NCBI GenBank assembly: GCA_013698525.1
Contig: JACCSM010000317.1
Span: 1-6,302 of the forward strand
Direction: 5' to 3'
DNA: 6,302 nt
Source: Rubrobacteraceae bacterium
GTDB taxonomy: Bacteria; Actinomycetota; Rubrobacteria; Rubrobacterales; Rubrobacteraceae
Shown: piece by piece, positions 1 through 5,887 of the stretch
How positions within the stretch are numbered: position 1 is the first letter of the stretch
How the letters are laid out: each line of letters starts with the position of its first letter
The notes under the pieces: generated by a model
Databases searched by the model: none
The model's input: the letters and a program-made list of their open reading frames with translations, nothing else
What the model was told of the DNA's origin: nothing
Translations under genes and position numbers: made by a program

Positions 1-774
1 GAAGAGGCCGCCCTTCTGGTTGAGGATCTGGGGGTCTAACGGGGGCACCGGACCGCTGGATGCGCCGAAGAGCACCATGTAGCCGCGTGGGCGCAAGACA
101 TCGAGGCCGCCGTCGAAGGTTTCCTTACCTACAGAGTCGTAGACGACGTTGACGCCTTCACCGCCCGTGATACGGTTCGTCTCCTCCACGAAGTCCTGTT
201 CGGTGTAGAGGATGACCTCGTCGGCCCCTGCCTCCGTGGCGAGCTTCGCCTTCTCCTCGGTACCAGCGGTCCCGATCACGGTCGCCCCCCGCATCTTCGC
301 GAGCTGGACGAGCAGAAGCCCGACGCCGCCTGCCGCTGCGTGCACGAGCGCCGTCTGGCCTTCCTGTAGCGGGAATGTGCTGTGCGTCAGGTAGTGGGCG
401 GTCATGCCCTGGAGCATGGCAGCGGCGGCGACCCGCGCCTCGACGAGCGTGGCGTTGAAAGGCACAAGGTTCTCAGCAGGAGCGACCACGTACTCAGCGT
501 AGGATCCTGGCGTGCTCGCGAACGCAACGTAATCGCCTGCCGCCACGTCATCGACGCCTTCACCCACAGCATCCACTTCGCCGGCTCCTTCGAGCCCGAG
601 CGTACGCGGAACGTCACCGGGGTAGAGGCCCGTGCGCTGGTAGACGTCTATAAAGTTGACGCCGGAGGCCGCGAGCTTCACGCGTGCCTGACCGGGACCC
701 GGCTCGGTGACCTCGACGTCCTCGTAGCCAAGGACCTCGGGTCCGCCGAACTCGTGTATCCGGATCGCCTTCAT
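1..774 (-). CDS. NADPH:quinone oxidoreductase, zeta-crystallin type (3' end cut by window)
   Basis: This is a member of the zinc-independent medium-chain dehydrogenase/reductase superfamily. The family reduces quinones or related enones with NADPH in the cytoplasm. The 258 visible residues begin [15 protein letters not shown] and run to the window edge; complete family members are about 325 residues, so roughly 65 C-terminal residues are missing. The GroES-like N-terminal half contains [13 protein letters not shown] (residues 40-52), which closely resembles the equivalent segment of E. coli [12 protein letters not shown] (121-129) leads into the Rossmann fold. AAAGGVG (146-152) is the nucleotide-binding glycine motif characteristic of this branch. 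The Cys/His zinc ligands of classical alcohol dehydrogenases are absent. The ATG at 772-774 is preceded on the minus strand by AAAGGGGAG with a 4-nt spacer, fixing the start. The gene lies 104 bp downstream of the kinase on the same strand, so read-through from the kinase is possible. Exact electron acceptor is unknown; a crotonyl-CoA reductase-like or enone reductase role is an alternative. Confidence 0.9.
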   Translation of the reverse strand, partial: MKAIRIHEFGGPEVLGYEDVEVTEPGPGQARVKLAASGVNFIDVYQRTGLYPGDVPRTLGLEGAGEVDAVGEGVDDVAAGDYVAFASTPGSYAEYVVAPAENLVPFNATLVEARVAAAAMLQGMTAHYLTHSTFPLQEGQTALVHAAAGGVGLLLVQLAKMRGATVIGTAGTEEKAKLATEAGADEVILYTEQDFVEETNRITGGEGVNVVYDSVGKETFDGGLDVLRPRGYMVLFGASSGPVPPLDPQILNQKGGLF

Positions 775-788
775 GATTCTCCCCTTTC

Positions 789-817
789 CAGCACTTCAGC
801 TGGTCAGCATTTCAGCT
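789..817 (-). repeat. Two 13-bp direct repeats upstream of the quinone oxidoreductase
   Basis: Read on the minus strand, AGCTGAARTGCTG occurs twice with a 16-bp period (805-817 and 789-801) and one difference (A/G) between the copies. Each copy has the internal dyad AGC-N6-GCT. The copy nearest the gene extends to CCAGC-N6-GCTGG (788-803), a small hairpin that ends one base upstream of the Shine-Dalgarno run at 779-787. A partial inverted third copy, GCTGAAG on the plus strand, lies at 828-834. The arrangement could be a tandem operator or a translation-modulating hairpin; neither is proven. It sits in the 104-bp gap between the kinase stop and the oxidoreductase start. The only promoter-like pair I see in that gap is weak: TTGGCA (868-873) and AATAAG (843-848) with a long 19-bp spacer. 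Confidence 0.4.
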
Positions 818-878
818 TGTTGTTTTCGCTGAAGGCCGCTCGCTTATTCGCAGTAGGCCGATGTCGCTGCCAATCGCT

Positions 879-2498
879 TTAGACCTCACCTTGTCCTCCA
901 CCGCGCCCGCGGTTCCTGCCGCGACCTTGTCCCCCGCTGTCGTCTCCAGGTTCCCTAGCTGGTGCGGCAACGTTCGGCCTTCGTGCTGGTGGACTCTTCT
1001 GCACCTTGGTCTTGGGTTCTCTTACTACCCTGGGGCCATTCTCTCCGGCCGCCGGCCTCTGGACCGCCTGGCGATCCTCGCGCGGGCCAGGCTGCGCCGA
1101 CGCGGAAGAGCTTGCCGAGGCGGCCCCGGGTTCGGGGCTTGACTGGGCGGATGCGGACGAGCTAGCGGATGAGGAAGGTTGTGGTCCTGAGCTGATAGTC
1201 AGGTTTACCTTGGTACCTGGCTCGACGGGCGTGGCCACAGCGAAGCCTGGCTCGATGACCCTGCCCGCGGCGATACTGTTACTCGGAAACGAACTCACCT
1301 GCCCGACCTCGAGTTCCGCATCGGTGAGCCTGCGCTCCGCCTCGCTCCTGGTGAGCCCAACTACGTCGGGCACCTTGACTTGCTTCGGTCCGGCTGGCTG
1401 GGCCGGCGGCTGAGCGTCGCTTTGGAAGACGTCGAACCAGCCACTCATGGTGTCTGGTCCCAGAACGGCCTGGAGGCCGCCGAGTACGCCGAGGGTAAAC
1501 AGGATCGCAACGAGTGCGATCATCGACAAGGGGAAGCCCCGTCGGCGCCGCATCGGCGCAGGAGCAGGCCGGGGTCTTGGCATCTCGTTCGTACGCGTTG
1601 ACGACGCGCGCCCGGTACTCTGCGGGCGCGGTCCCTCCATCCTTCCGACGCCCGCCATGACCGGCACGAGCCCGCGACTTACCCTCCAGAGATCGTCCGC
1701 AAGCTCGTCGGCGTCCGCGTAACGCTCTTCCGGGTCTTTCGCCAGGAGCTTCGTCACGAGGGCGTTCATACCATCGGGTATCCTGGGGTTTAGTTCTATG
1801 GGGGGCCGCAGTGGTTCGTTGACGTGCTTCATCGAGACGGCAATAGGGTTGTCCGCGGTGTACGGTAGCTCGCCTGTCAGCGCCTCGTATAAGACCACTC
1901 CTAGGGAGTAGAGATCGCTCTTTGGGGTAGCGGACTTGCCGAGTGCCTGTTCGGGGGACATGTAGCCGGCTGTGCCCATCACGGATCCCGTCCGGGAGAT
2001 GGTCGCTGAGGAGCCGGCCCTGGCGATGCCGAAGTCAGCCACCTTCGCCCCGCCGTTGGCGGTGAGTAGTACGTTTTGGGGCTTTATGTCGCGGTGGACC
2101 ATGCCCCTGTCGTGGGCCGCTCCGAGCGCCTCGGCGACCTGCGCCCCGATCGCGGCTGCGTCCGCCGCCTCGAGCGGGCCGTCCCTGGAGATCCTCTCCT
2201 TGAGCGTGCCGCCGGGCACGTATTCCATGGCTATGTAGGAGGCCCCTTCTGCCGTCTCGCCCCTGTCGTAGACCTGGACGATGCTCGGGTGGGAGAGGGA
2301 GGCTGCGCTCATGGCTTCGCGCTTGAAGCGCTCGGCAAACTCCTCGTCGCCGGCGTACTGTTTCCTTAGGACCTTCAGCGCCACGTCGCGACCGAGCACC
2401 CGGTCGCGGGCCAGGAACACCTCGCCCATACCTCCGCTTCCGAGTGGTCGGACGACGTCGTAGCGGTCGTCCAAGACTGTTTTTCTCGCTTCTGACAT
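879..2498 (-). CDS. PASTA-domain receptor Ser/Thr protein kinase (PknB/Stk type)
   Basis: This is a transmembrane Hanks-type Ser/Thr kinase of 539 residues. The kinase domain spans about 13-275: glycine loop GSGGMGEV (20-27), VALK lysine K42, helix-C glutamate E61, catalytic HRDIKPQN (135-142, D137), DFG (155-157), activation segment with T170, T176 and S172, and SPE (181-183). All catalytic residues are present, so it should be active. A Pro/Arg-rich juxtamembrane stretch ends in RRRR (317-320), followed by one membrane helix (about 323-346), placing the kinase in the cytoplasm and the rest outside. One PASTA repeat (about 374-438, beginning VKVPDVVGLT) follows. PASTA domains in this family are known to sense peptidoglycan or muropeptides. 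The last 100 residues are low-complexity: Ser/Ala-rich with SSSASAQ twice (446-452, 463-469), then basic and Gly/Arg-rich. An in-frame TAG seven codons upstream (2517-2519) and the glycine loop at residue 20 leave the ATG at 2496-2498 as the start. The usual pknB neighbours (PP2C phosphatase, ftsW, penicillin-binding protein) are absent, so this is probably an accessory kinase. Confidence 0.95.
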   Translation of the reverse strand: MSEARKTVLDDRYDVVRPLGSGGMGEVFLARDRVLGRDVALKVLRKQYAGDEEFAERFKREAMSAASLSHPSIVQVYDRGETAEGASYIAMEYVPGGTLKERISRDGPLEAADAAAIGAQVAEALGAAHDRGMVHRDIKPQNVLLTANGGAKVADFGIARAGSSATISRTGSVMGTAGYMSPEQALGKSATPKSDLYSLGVVLYEALTGELPYTADNPIAVSMKHVNEPLRPPIELNPRIPDGMNALVTKLLAKDPEERYADADELADDLWRVSRGLVPVMAGVGRMEGPRPQSTGRASSTRTNEMPRPRPAPAPMRRRRGFPLSMIALVAILFTLGVLGGLQAVLGPDTMSGWFDVFQSDAQPPAQPAGPKQVKVPDVVGLTRSEAERRLTDAELEVGQVSSFPSNSIAAGRVIEPGFAVATPVEPGTKVNLTISSGPQPSSSASSSASAQSSPEPGAASASSSASAQPGPREDRQAVQRPAAGENGPRVVREPKTKVQKSPPARRPNVAAPAREPGDDSGGQGRGRNRGRGGGQGEV

Positions 2499-2535
2499 CC
2501 TGCCCTTGGTCTGGCTCTAGAACGCTGCCCGCACC

Positions 2536-2564
2536 ATTCTACACTTCCGTTTGGGACCTTACGA
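2536..2564 (-). promoter_or_regulatory. Candidate promoter of the PASTA kinase gene
   Basis: On the minus strand a TAGAAT -10 box (2536-2541, five of six consensus bases) lies about 38 bp upstream of the kinase ATG, giving an expected 5' leader of about 30 nt. The -35 position at 17-bp spacing reads TCGTAA (2559-2564), a poor match, so the site may need an activator or may be read by a lineage-specific sigma factor. It lies within the 162-bp divergent region between the kinase and the plus-strand gene beginning at 2661. That region also holds an imperfect inverted repeat (CGGTGCC at 2594-2600, GGTACCG at 2608-2614, one mismatch). I see no convincing plus-strand promoter there. Confidence 0.35.
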
Positions 2565-2660
2565 AGGATGCCTTTCAGAGGACGAGGGTTAGGCGGTGCC
2601 AGGGTCGGGTACCGTGTAAGTGCCGTCGAATGGCTGTTCCAGGCCGGGGAGGGTAGGATC

Positions 2661-3188
2661 TTGGCGACAAGCGGGGTAGAAGAGACCGCGATGCGGCTTC
2701 TGGGCGCTTTCTACGACCTGTCGGGAGAAAAGCTAACGGATCCGGTGCCGATCGGGGGACCCGGGATGCCAGGACAGGGCGCGGCGCCGAGGGCTGATCT
2801 CGACCTTGAGTCCACCGAGTGCGACGTCGCCGCCAGGTACCTTGTGGACCAGTCATACATAGCACCGGCCGATACTGCGTCCGAGTATGTGATCACCGTC
2901 GCAGGCCTCGACAGGGTGAGAGAGATGCGCGGGATAGGCGACCCCGCGGAACCAAGAGAGAGGAGTGCGATGAGCGACAAGACCCAGCAGCGGCTGCTGA
3001 CGCTGCTGTCCATAGCGATCTCCATGGGCCTCAGCCAGCCGCTGGCCAGGTTTATAGGGGAGAAGATCCCCGAACGCAGAGGTATAAGGGACGATCTGAC
3101 CGAGGCCGTCCTGAAAGGGCTGGTCAGGGCGGTGGCACTCGTACTCGCTTCCGTGATAGTGCGGGCACTGGCCGCGAGTCGCAGGTAG
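2661..3188 (+). CDS. Unrecognised protein: winged-helix-like N-terminus, two hydrophobic C-terminal helices
   Basis: I do not recognise this protein. From a TTG start it has 175 residues. Residues 9-90 look like a small winged-helix fold: helix TAMRLLGAFYDL, a Gly/Pro-rich loop (28-45), then DVAARYLVDQSYIAPA (55-70) and a strand-turn-helix YVITVAGLDRVREM (76-89) like the wing and last helix of such domains. After a charged linker (91-104) come two hydrophobic helices, about 111-132 (RLLTLLSIAISMGL) and 153-171 (AVALVLASVIVRAL), separated by the charged loop GEKIPERRGIRDD. The C-terminus could be a membrane hairpin or amphipathic. The TTG at 2661 is chosen because GGGGAGG lies 8 nt upstream (2646-2652); an in-frame ATG at 2691 with a weaker site would give 165 residues, and an upstream ATG at 2568 has no usable spacer. 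Its role is unknown. A membrane-tethered sensor or regulator is only a guess. It is divergent from the kinase gene. Confidence 0.7.
   Translation: MATSGVEETAMRLLGAFYDLSGEKLTDPVPIGGPGMPGQGAAPRADLDLESTECDVAARYLVDQSYIAPADTASEYVITVAGLDRVREMRGIGDPAEPRERSAMSDKTQQRLLTLLSIAISMGLSQPLARFIGEKIPERRGIRDDLTEAVLKGLVRAVALVLASVIVRALAASRR
2961..2972 (+). promoter_or_regulatory. Strong internal ribosome-binding site and ATG in the unrecognised gene
   Basis: AGGAG at 2961-2965, inside a longer purine run, is followed after 4 nt by an in-frame ATG (2970-2972) that corresponds to Met104 of the surrounding protein. Translation from here would yield a 72-residue protein (2970-3188) beginning MSDKTQQRLL and containing only the two hydrophobic helices. 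The site falls exactly in the linker between the winged-helix-like part and the hydrophobic part. It is as good as or better than the site used for the full-length start. It may be a real nested start or the remnant of two genes that fused. Confidence 0.4.
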
Positions 3189-3290
3189 CGGTGCCGGAGG
3201 CCCCCTGCGAATCGACGCTCCTTCCGGAGACGGGACCCGAACCGACCGTTCGATAGCGTCGCGCTTGTTGTGAATGCCGTGCGCCTCCTC

Positions 3291-3299
3291 TGATATATT
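3291..3299 (+). promoter_or_regulatory. Extended -10 promoter of the decarboxylase gene
   Basis: TGATATATT reads as an extended -10 element: TG, one base, then TATATT (3294-3299, five of six consensus bases). It stands out as an AT-rich island in GC-rich DNA. No good -35 lies at 16-18 bp; the nearest is TTGTGA (3268-3273), 20 bp away. An extended -10 can function with a weak -35. The expected transcript would start near 3306, about 30 nt before the ATG at 3338. The rest of the 149-bp gap after the preceding gene (3189-3337) shows no gene and only weak dyads. Confidence 0.5.
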
Positions 3300-3337
3300 T
3301 GGCCCGAGGGGCAGATTCTCACAGAGGGGAGAGGCGT

Positions 3338-4921
3338 ATGGCTACGGTTCGCGAGGCGACCTTCGATCTCTTGCGCCGTCTGGGGATGACCACGGTCTTC
3401 GGCAACCCCGGCTCGACGGAGTTGCCTTTCCTGAAAGACTTCCCCGAAGACTTCCGCTACGTGCTCGGGCTCCAGGAGGCGACGGTTCTCGGGATGGCCG
3501 AGGGGTTCGCCCAGGGCACGGGACGGGCGGCCCTTGTCAATCTGCACACCGGACCCGGCCTCGGCAACGCTATGGGGGCTATGATCACGGCGTGGCACAA
3601 CAAGACCCCGCTCGTGGTCACCGCCGGGCAGCAGGACAGGCGTCACAGATCCCTAGAACCGCTGCTCACCGGGAAGCTCGTCGAGCTTGCGAAGCCCTAC
3701 GCAAAAGGGAGCTTCGAGCCCGTGCGTGCCGGGGACGTGCCAGGGGAGATCCGGCGCGCCTACCACACCGCGATGCAACAACCAAGAGGACCTGTCTTCG
3801 TCTCGATCCCGATGGACGACTGGGACGAGGAAGCAGATCAGCTGGAAGACCACGACGTGATCCACCGCATCGCCCCAGACCCCGATGCTATCGGCCGGTT
3901 CGCCGGCATACTCAGGGAAGCGCGAAGCCCCGCCGTCGTCACGGGGGCCGGCGTCGAACGGTCCGGGGCCTTCCACGACGCCGTCACGCTCGCCGAGAGG
4001 CTTGCGGCACCCGTCTGGCAGGACCCCATCTCCCCGCTCGCCAGCTTCCCCCAGGACCACCCGCTTTTCCAGGGGCATCTCCCCCCGTCCCAAAAGCAGC
4101 TCGCCGAACGGCTCTCTGACCACGATGTCGTCCTCGTCCTCGGCGCACCCGTCTTCCTTTACTATCCTTACGTACCAGGCCCGACTGTCGCAGGCCAGGC
4201 GCGGGTACTCCACGTCTCCGAAGACCAGGAGGAGGCGGCCCGCGCGGCGGTTGGGACGAGCGTTGTTGGGGACGTGGGGCTTGCTATCCGGGGTCTCACG
4301 GAGTTATTGCCAGGGGAGGACCGCACACCCCCGCCTGCCCAAGAGTCGCCACCCGAACCGGAGGCAGGAACGCCGATGTCGGTGGAGTATGTGATGCACA
4401 CCATCGCAAGAGTACTGCCTGAGGATGCGGCCGTCTTCGACGAGACGGCCTCGAGCAAGGCGAAGCTCCACACATACATCCGCTTCAACCGGCCCGGCGG
4501 CTACCACACTTCGGCCGCTGGGGGGCTCGGCTTCTGTATGCCTGGCTCCGTCGGATTCAAGCTCGCGGTCCCGAACAGGCCCGTCGTCTGCACCATAGGT
4601 GACGGGTCGAGCATGTACTCGGTCCAGGCGCTCTGGAGCGCGGCCCGCTACGGGGCTGATGTCGCCTTTATCGTCGTCAACAACAGGGGTTACTCCATTC
4701 TCAAGGGTTTCCGCGACGCCATCGGCGCGGGGGATAGGGTGCCAGGGCTCGACGTAGAGGGGATAGACTTCGTTGGGGTTGCGCGGGGGCTCGGCATCGA
4801 TGGCGAGCTCGTAGAGGAGGATGTGGACCTCCTTCCTGCCGTCAAGCGCGCCCTGAACGCAGGGAGGCCGTATCTGCTGGAGGTGATGGTAGATCCCGAG
4901 GTCCCAGAGCTCCTGGGCTAG
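3338..4921 (+). CDS. mdlC: Benzoylformate decarboxylase-like ThDP-dependent enzyme
   Basis: This thiamine-diphosphate enzyme has 527 residues, against 528 for Pseudomonas putida benzoylformate decarboxylase, which converts benzoylformate to benzaldehyde and CO2 in the mandelate pathway. The pyrimidine-binding domain matches closely: VFGNPGSTELPFLKDFPEDF (20-39), with Ser26, Glu47 (LQEA) and His70 (NLH) at the same numbers as the P. putida catalytic residues. The ThDP/Mg motif is GDG (421-423), then 24 residues, then NN (448-449). VPGLDVEGIDF (468-478) is also conserved. Two differences stand out: the catalytic His281 position is Tyr276 (APVFLYYPY), and the Ala460 specificity position is Ile454 (NNRGYSILKGF). 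The true substrate may therefore be another 2-oxo acid, so the symbol denotes similarity only. A Pro-rich linker (about 325-345) joins the middle and C-terminal domains. ATG 3338 is chosen for its GGGGAG site (3326-3331, 6-nt spacer) and agreement with family N-termini; an upstream TTG at 3299 overlaps the promoter. It probably forms an operon with the kinase gene 34 bp downstream. Confidence 0.85.
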   Translation: MATVREATFDLLRRLGMTTVFGNPGSTELPFLKDFPEDFRYVLGLQEATVLGMAEGFAQGTGRAALVNLHTGPGLGNAMGAMITAWHNKTPLVVTAGQQDRRHRSLEPLLTGKLVELAKPYAKGSFEPVRAGDVPGEIRRAYHTAMQQPRGPVFVSIPMDDWDEEADQLEDHDVIHRIAPDPDAIGRFAGILREARSPAVVTGAGVERSGAFHDAVTLAERLAAPVWQDPISPLASFPQDHPLFQGHLPPSQKQLAERLSDHDVVLVLGAPVFLYYPYVPGPTVAGQARVLHVSEDQEEAARAAVGTSVVGDVGLAIRGLTELLPGEDRTPPPAQESPPEPEAGTPMSVEYVMHTIARVLPEDAAVFDETASSKAKLHTYIRFNRPGGYHTSAAGGLGFCMPGSVGFKLAVPNRPVVCTIGDGSSMYSVQALWSAARYGADVAFIVVNNRGYSILKGFRDAIGAGDRVPGLDVEGIDFVGVARGLGIDGELVEEDVDLLPAVKRALNAGRPYLLEVMVDPEVPELLG

Positions 4922-4931
4922 AGAGATCGCG

Positions 4932-4955
4932 ATGAGTCGGGAGAGGAGATCCTGA
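4932..4955 (+). other. Seven-codon mini-ORF ending against the ribokinase start
   Basis: ATG at 4932 opens a reading frame MSRERRS that ends in TGA at 4953-4955, directly abutting the GTG start of the sugar kinase (TGA then GTG). The mini-ORF spans the kinase ribosome-binding site. It could pass ribosomes to the kinase start by reinitiation, but its own Shine-Dalgarno sequence is weak, and frames this short arise by chance. Confidence 0.15.
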
Positions 4956-5861
4956 GTGGGTGACGTCTTCGTCGTCGGTTCGATCAACCAGGACTTCGTC
5001 CTGAGCGTGGAGCGCCGCCCCACGCCTGGCGAGACGGTCACGGACGCCCGTCTCGCGACACACAACGGCGGCAAGGGGGCCAATCAGGCCGCCGCCGCGG
5101 CCCTCCTCGGCGCGAGCGTGACCTTCCTTGGCCGCGTTGGCGACGACGGGTTCGGCGAGCCGCTCGTACGGTCGCTCGCCGATAAAGGAGTCGATACGAG
5201 CCTTGTGCAAGAGGCCCCTGATTCTTCCACAGGCACGGCTTTCATAACCGTCACCCCGGACGGGGAGAACGCGATCACGGTCGCCCCTGGCGCTAACCGC
5301 CGCCTCACAGCGGAGGACGTAGACGAGGCTTCCGAGTCTATCGGCGAGGCTCACGTGCTCGTCGCCCAGATGGAGGTCCAGCCCGAGGTCGTCCTGCGGG
5401 CCGTCGAGGTCGCATCAGGGAACGGGACCCGCGCGCTGGTCAACCTTGCGCCACCATTCGAGATCCCGCAGTCACTGCTCGAGAAGCTGGACCCCCTGGT
5501 ACTCAACGAGCATGAGGCCGCTTTTCTCCTCGGTGAGAGGGTCGAAGGTGTAGATGGGGCCCGCTCGGCCGTCCCAGAACTCCTGTCCCTGGGACCAAAA
5601 TCCGTTGTTGTCACGGTCGGTGAAGACGGCGCCGTCTTCTCGGGCGGCGAGTCCGCGAAACACCTCGCGGCCCCGGAAGTGGAGGTCGTTGATACTACGG
5701 GTGCTGGAGACGCGTTCGTCGGTGCCCTGGCCGCAAGGCTCGCCGACGACGCCCCTCTGGAAGACGCGGTTGCCTACGCTGTGCGGGCCGGTGCGGCAGC
5801 GGTGACGGAGGCGGGTGCCCAGGGAGCGCTCCCGACCCCCGACGTGGTAGAGGCCTTGTAG
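4956..5861 (+). CDS. rbsK: Ribokinase-like PfkB-family sugar kinase
   Basis: This cytoplasmic sugar kinase has 301 residues; E. coli ribokinase has 309. Ribokinase uses ATP to convert D-ribose to ribose 5-phosphate. The N-terminal GSINQDFV (8-15, Asp13) corresponds to the sugar-contacting GSIN-x-D of RbsK. PfkB signature 1 is NGGKGANQAAAAALLGA (37-53). A glutamate in AQMEV (Glu140) matches the RbsK region near the sugar. NEHE (184-187) is the family NxxE motif for Mg/phosphate. Signature 2 is DTTGAGDAFVGALA (246-259), with Asp252 as catalytic base and GAGD as the anion hole. All key residues are present. The start is GTG at 4956 with AGGAG (4944-4948) and a 7-nt spacer. The gene follows the decarboxylase by 34 bp on the same strand, with no obvious promoter or terminator between, so co-transcription is likely. 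No ribose transporter or RbsD is visible, so another pentose, a nucleoside or a related sugar is possible. Confidence 0.88.
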   Translation: MGDVFVVGSINQDFVLSVERRPTPGETVTDARLATHNGGKGANQAAAAALLGASVTFLGRVGDDGFGEPLVRSLADKGVDTSLVQEAPDSSTGTAFITVTPDGENAITVAPGANRRLTAEDVDEASESIGEAHVLVAQMEVQPEVVLRAVEVASGNGTRALVNLAPPFEIPQSLLEKLDPLVLNEHEAAFLLGERVEGVDGARSAVPELLSLGPKSVVVTVGEDGAVFSGGESAKHLAAPEVEVVDTTGAGDAFVGALAARLADDAPLEDAVAYAVRAGAAAVTEAGAQGALPTPDVVEAL

Positions 5862-5887
5862 GACGCGGCGGTAGCGTCAGTCCCTAC
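5858..5887. terminator. Dyad between convergent genes, possible two-way terminator
   Basis: Across the ends of the sugar kinase and the methyltransferase, GTAGGAC (5858-5864) can pair with GTCCCTAC (5880-5887) with one bulged C. Alternatively, GACGC (5862-5866) can pair with GCGTC (5874-5878) around a 7-base loop. Both stems include the stop codons of the facing genes. No T-tract follows on either strand, so this is not a classical intrinsic terminator; a weak or factor-aided stop between convergent genes is the best reading. Confidence 0.25.

Noticed and set aside
382..882. 166-residue plus-strand open frame
   Set aside because: It is antisense to the quinone oxidoreductase, whose minus-strand translation shows continuous family motifs.
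3194..3227. Possible terminator after the unrecognised gene (CCGGA at 3194-3198 with TCCGG at 3223-3227)
   Set aside because: The stem is five base pairs with a 24-base loop and no T-tract; it is not distinguishable from chance in GC-rich DNA.
3299..3337. Upstream TTG start giving a 540-residue decarboxylase
   Set aside because: The TTG overlaps the extended -10 box, lacks a ribosome site, and the extra 13 residues are absent from the family, whereas ATG 3338 has a strong site.
2711..3646. 311-residue minus-strand open frame
   Set aside because: It lies opposite the unrecognised gene and the decarboxylase start, crosses their promoter, and its translation is Arg/Ser/Pro-rich with no motif; this is typical antisense openness of GC-rich DNA.
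3274..4119. 281-residue plus-strand open frame overlapping the decarboxylase
   Set aside because: It is a shifted frame within a motif-rich gene and translates to Arg/Pro-rich low-complexity sequence.
4304..5083. 259-residue minus-strand open frame across the decarboxylase/ribokinase junction
   Set aside because: It is antisense to two genes with clear catalytic motifs, and its translation has no recognisable domain.
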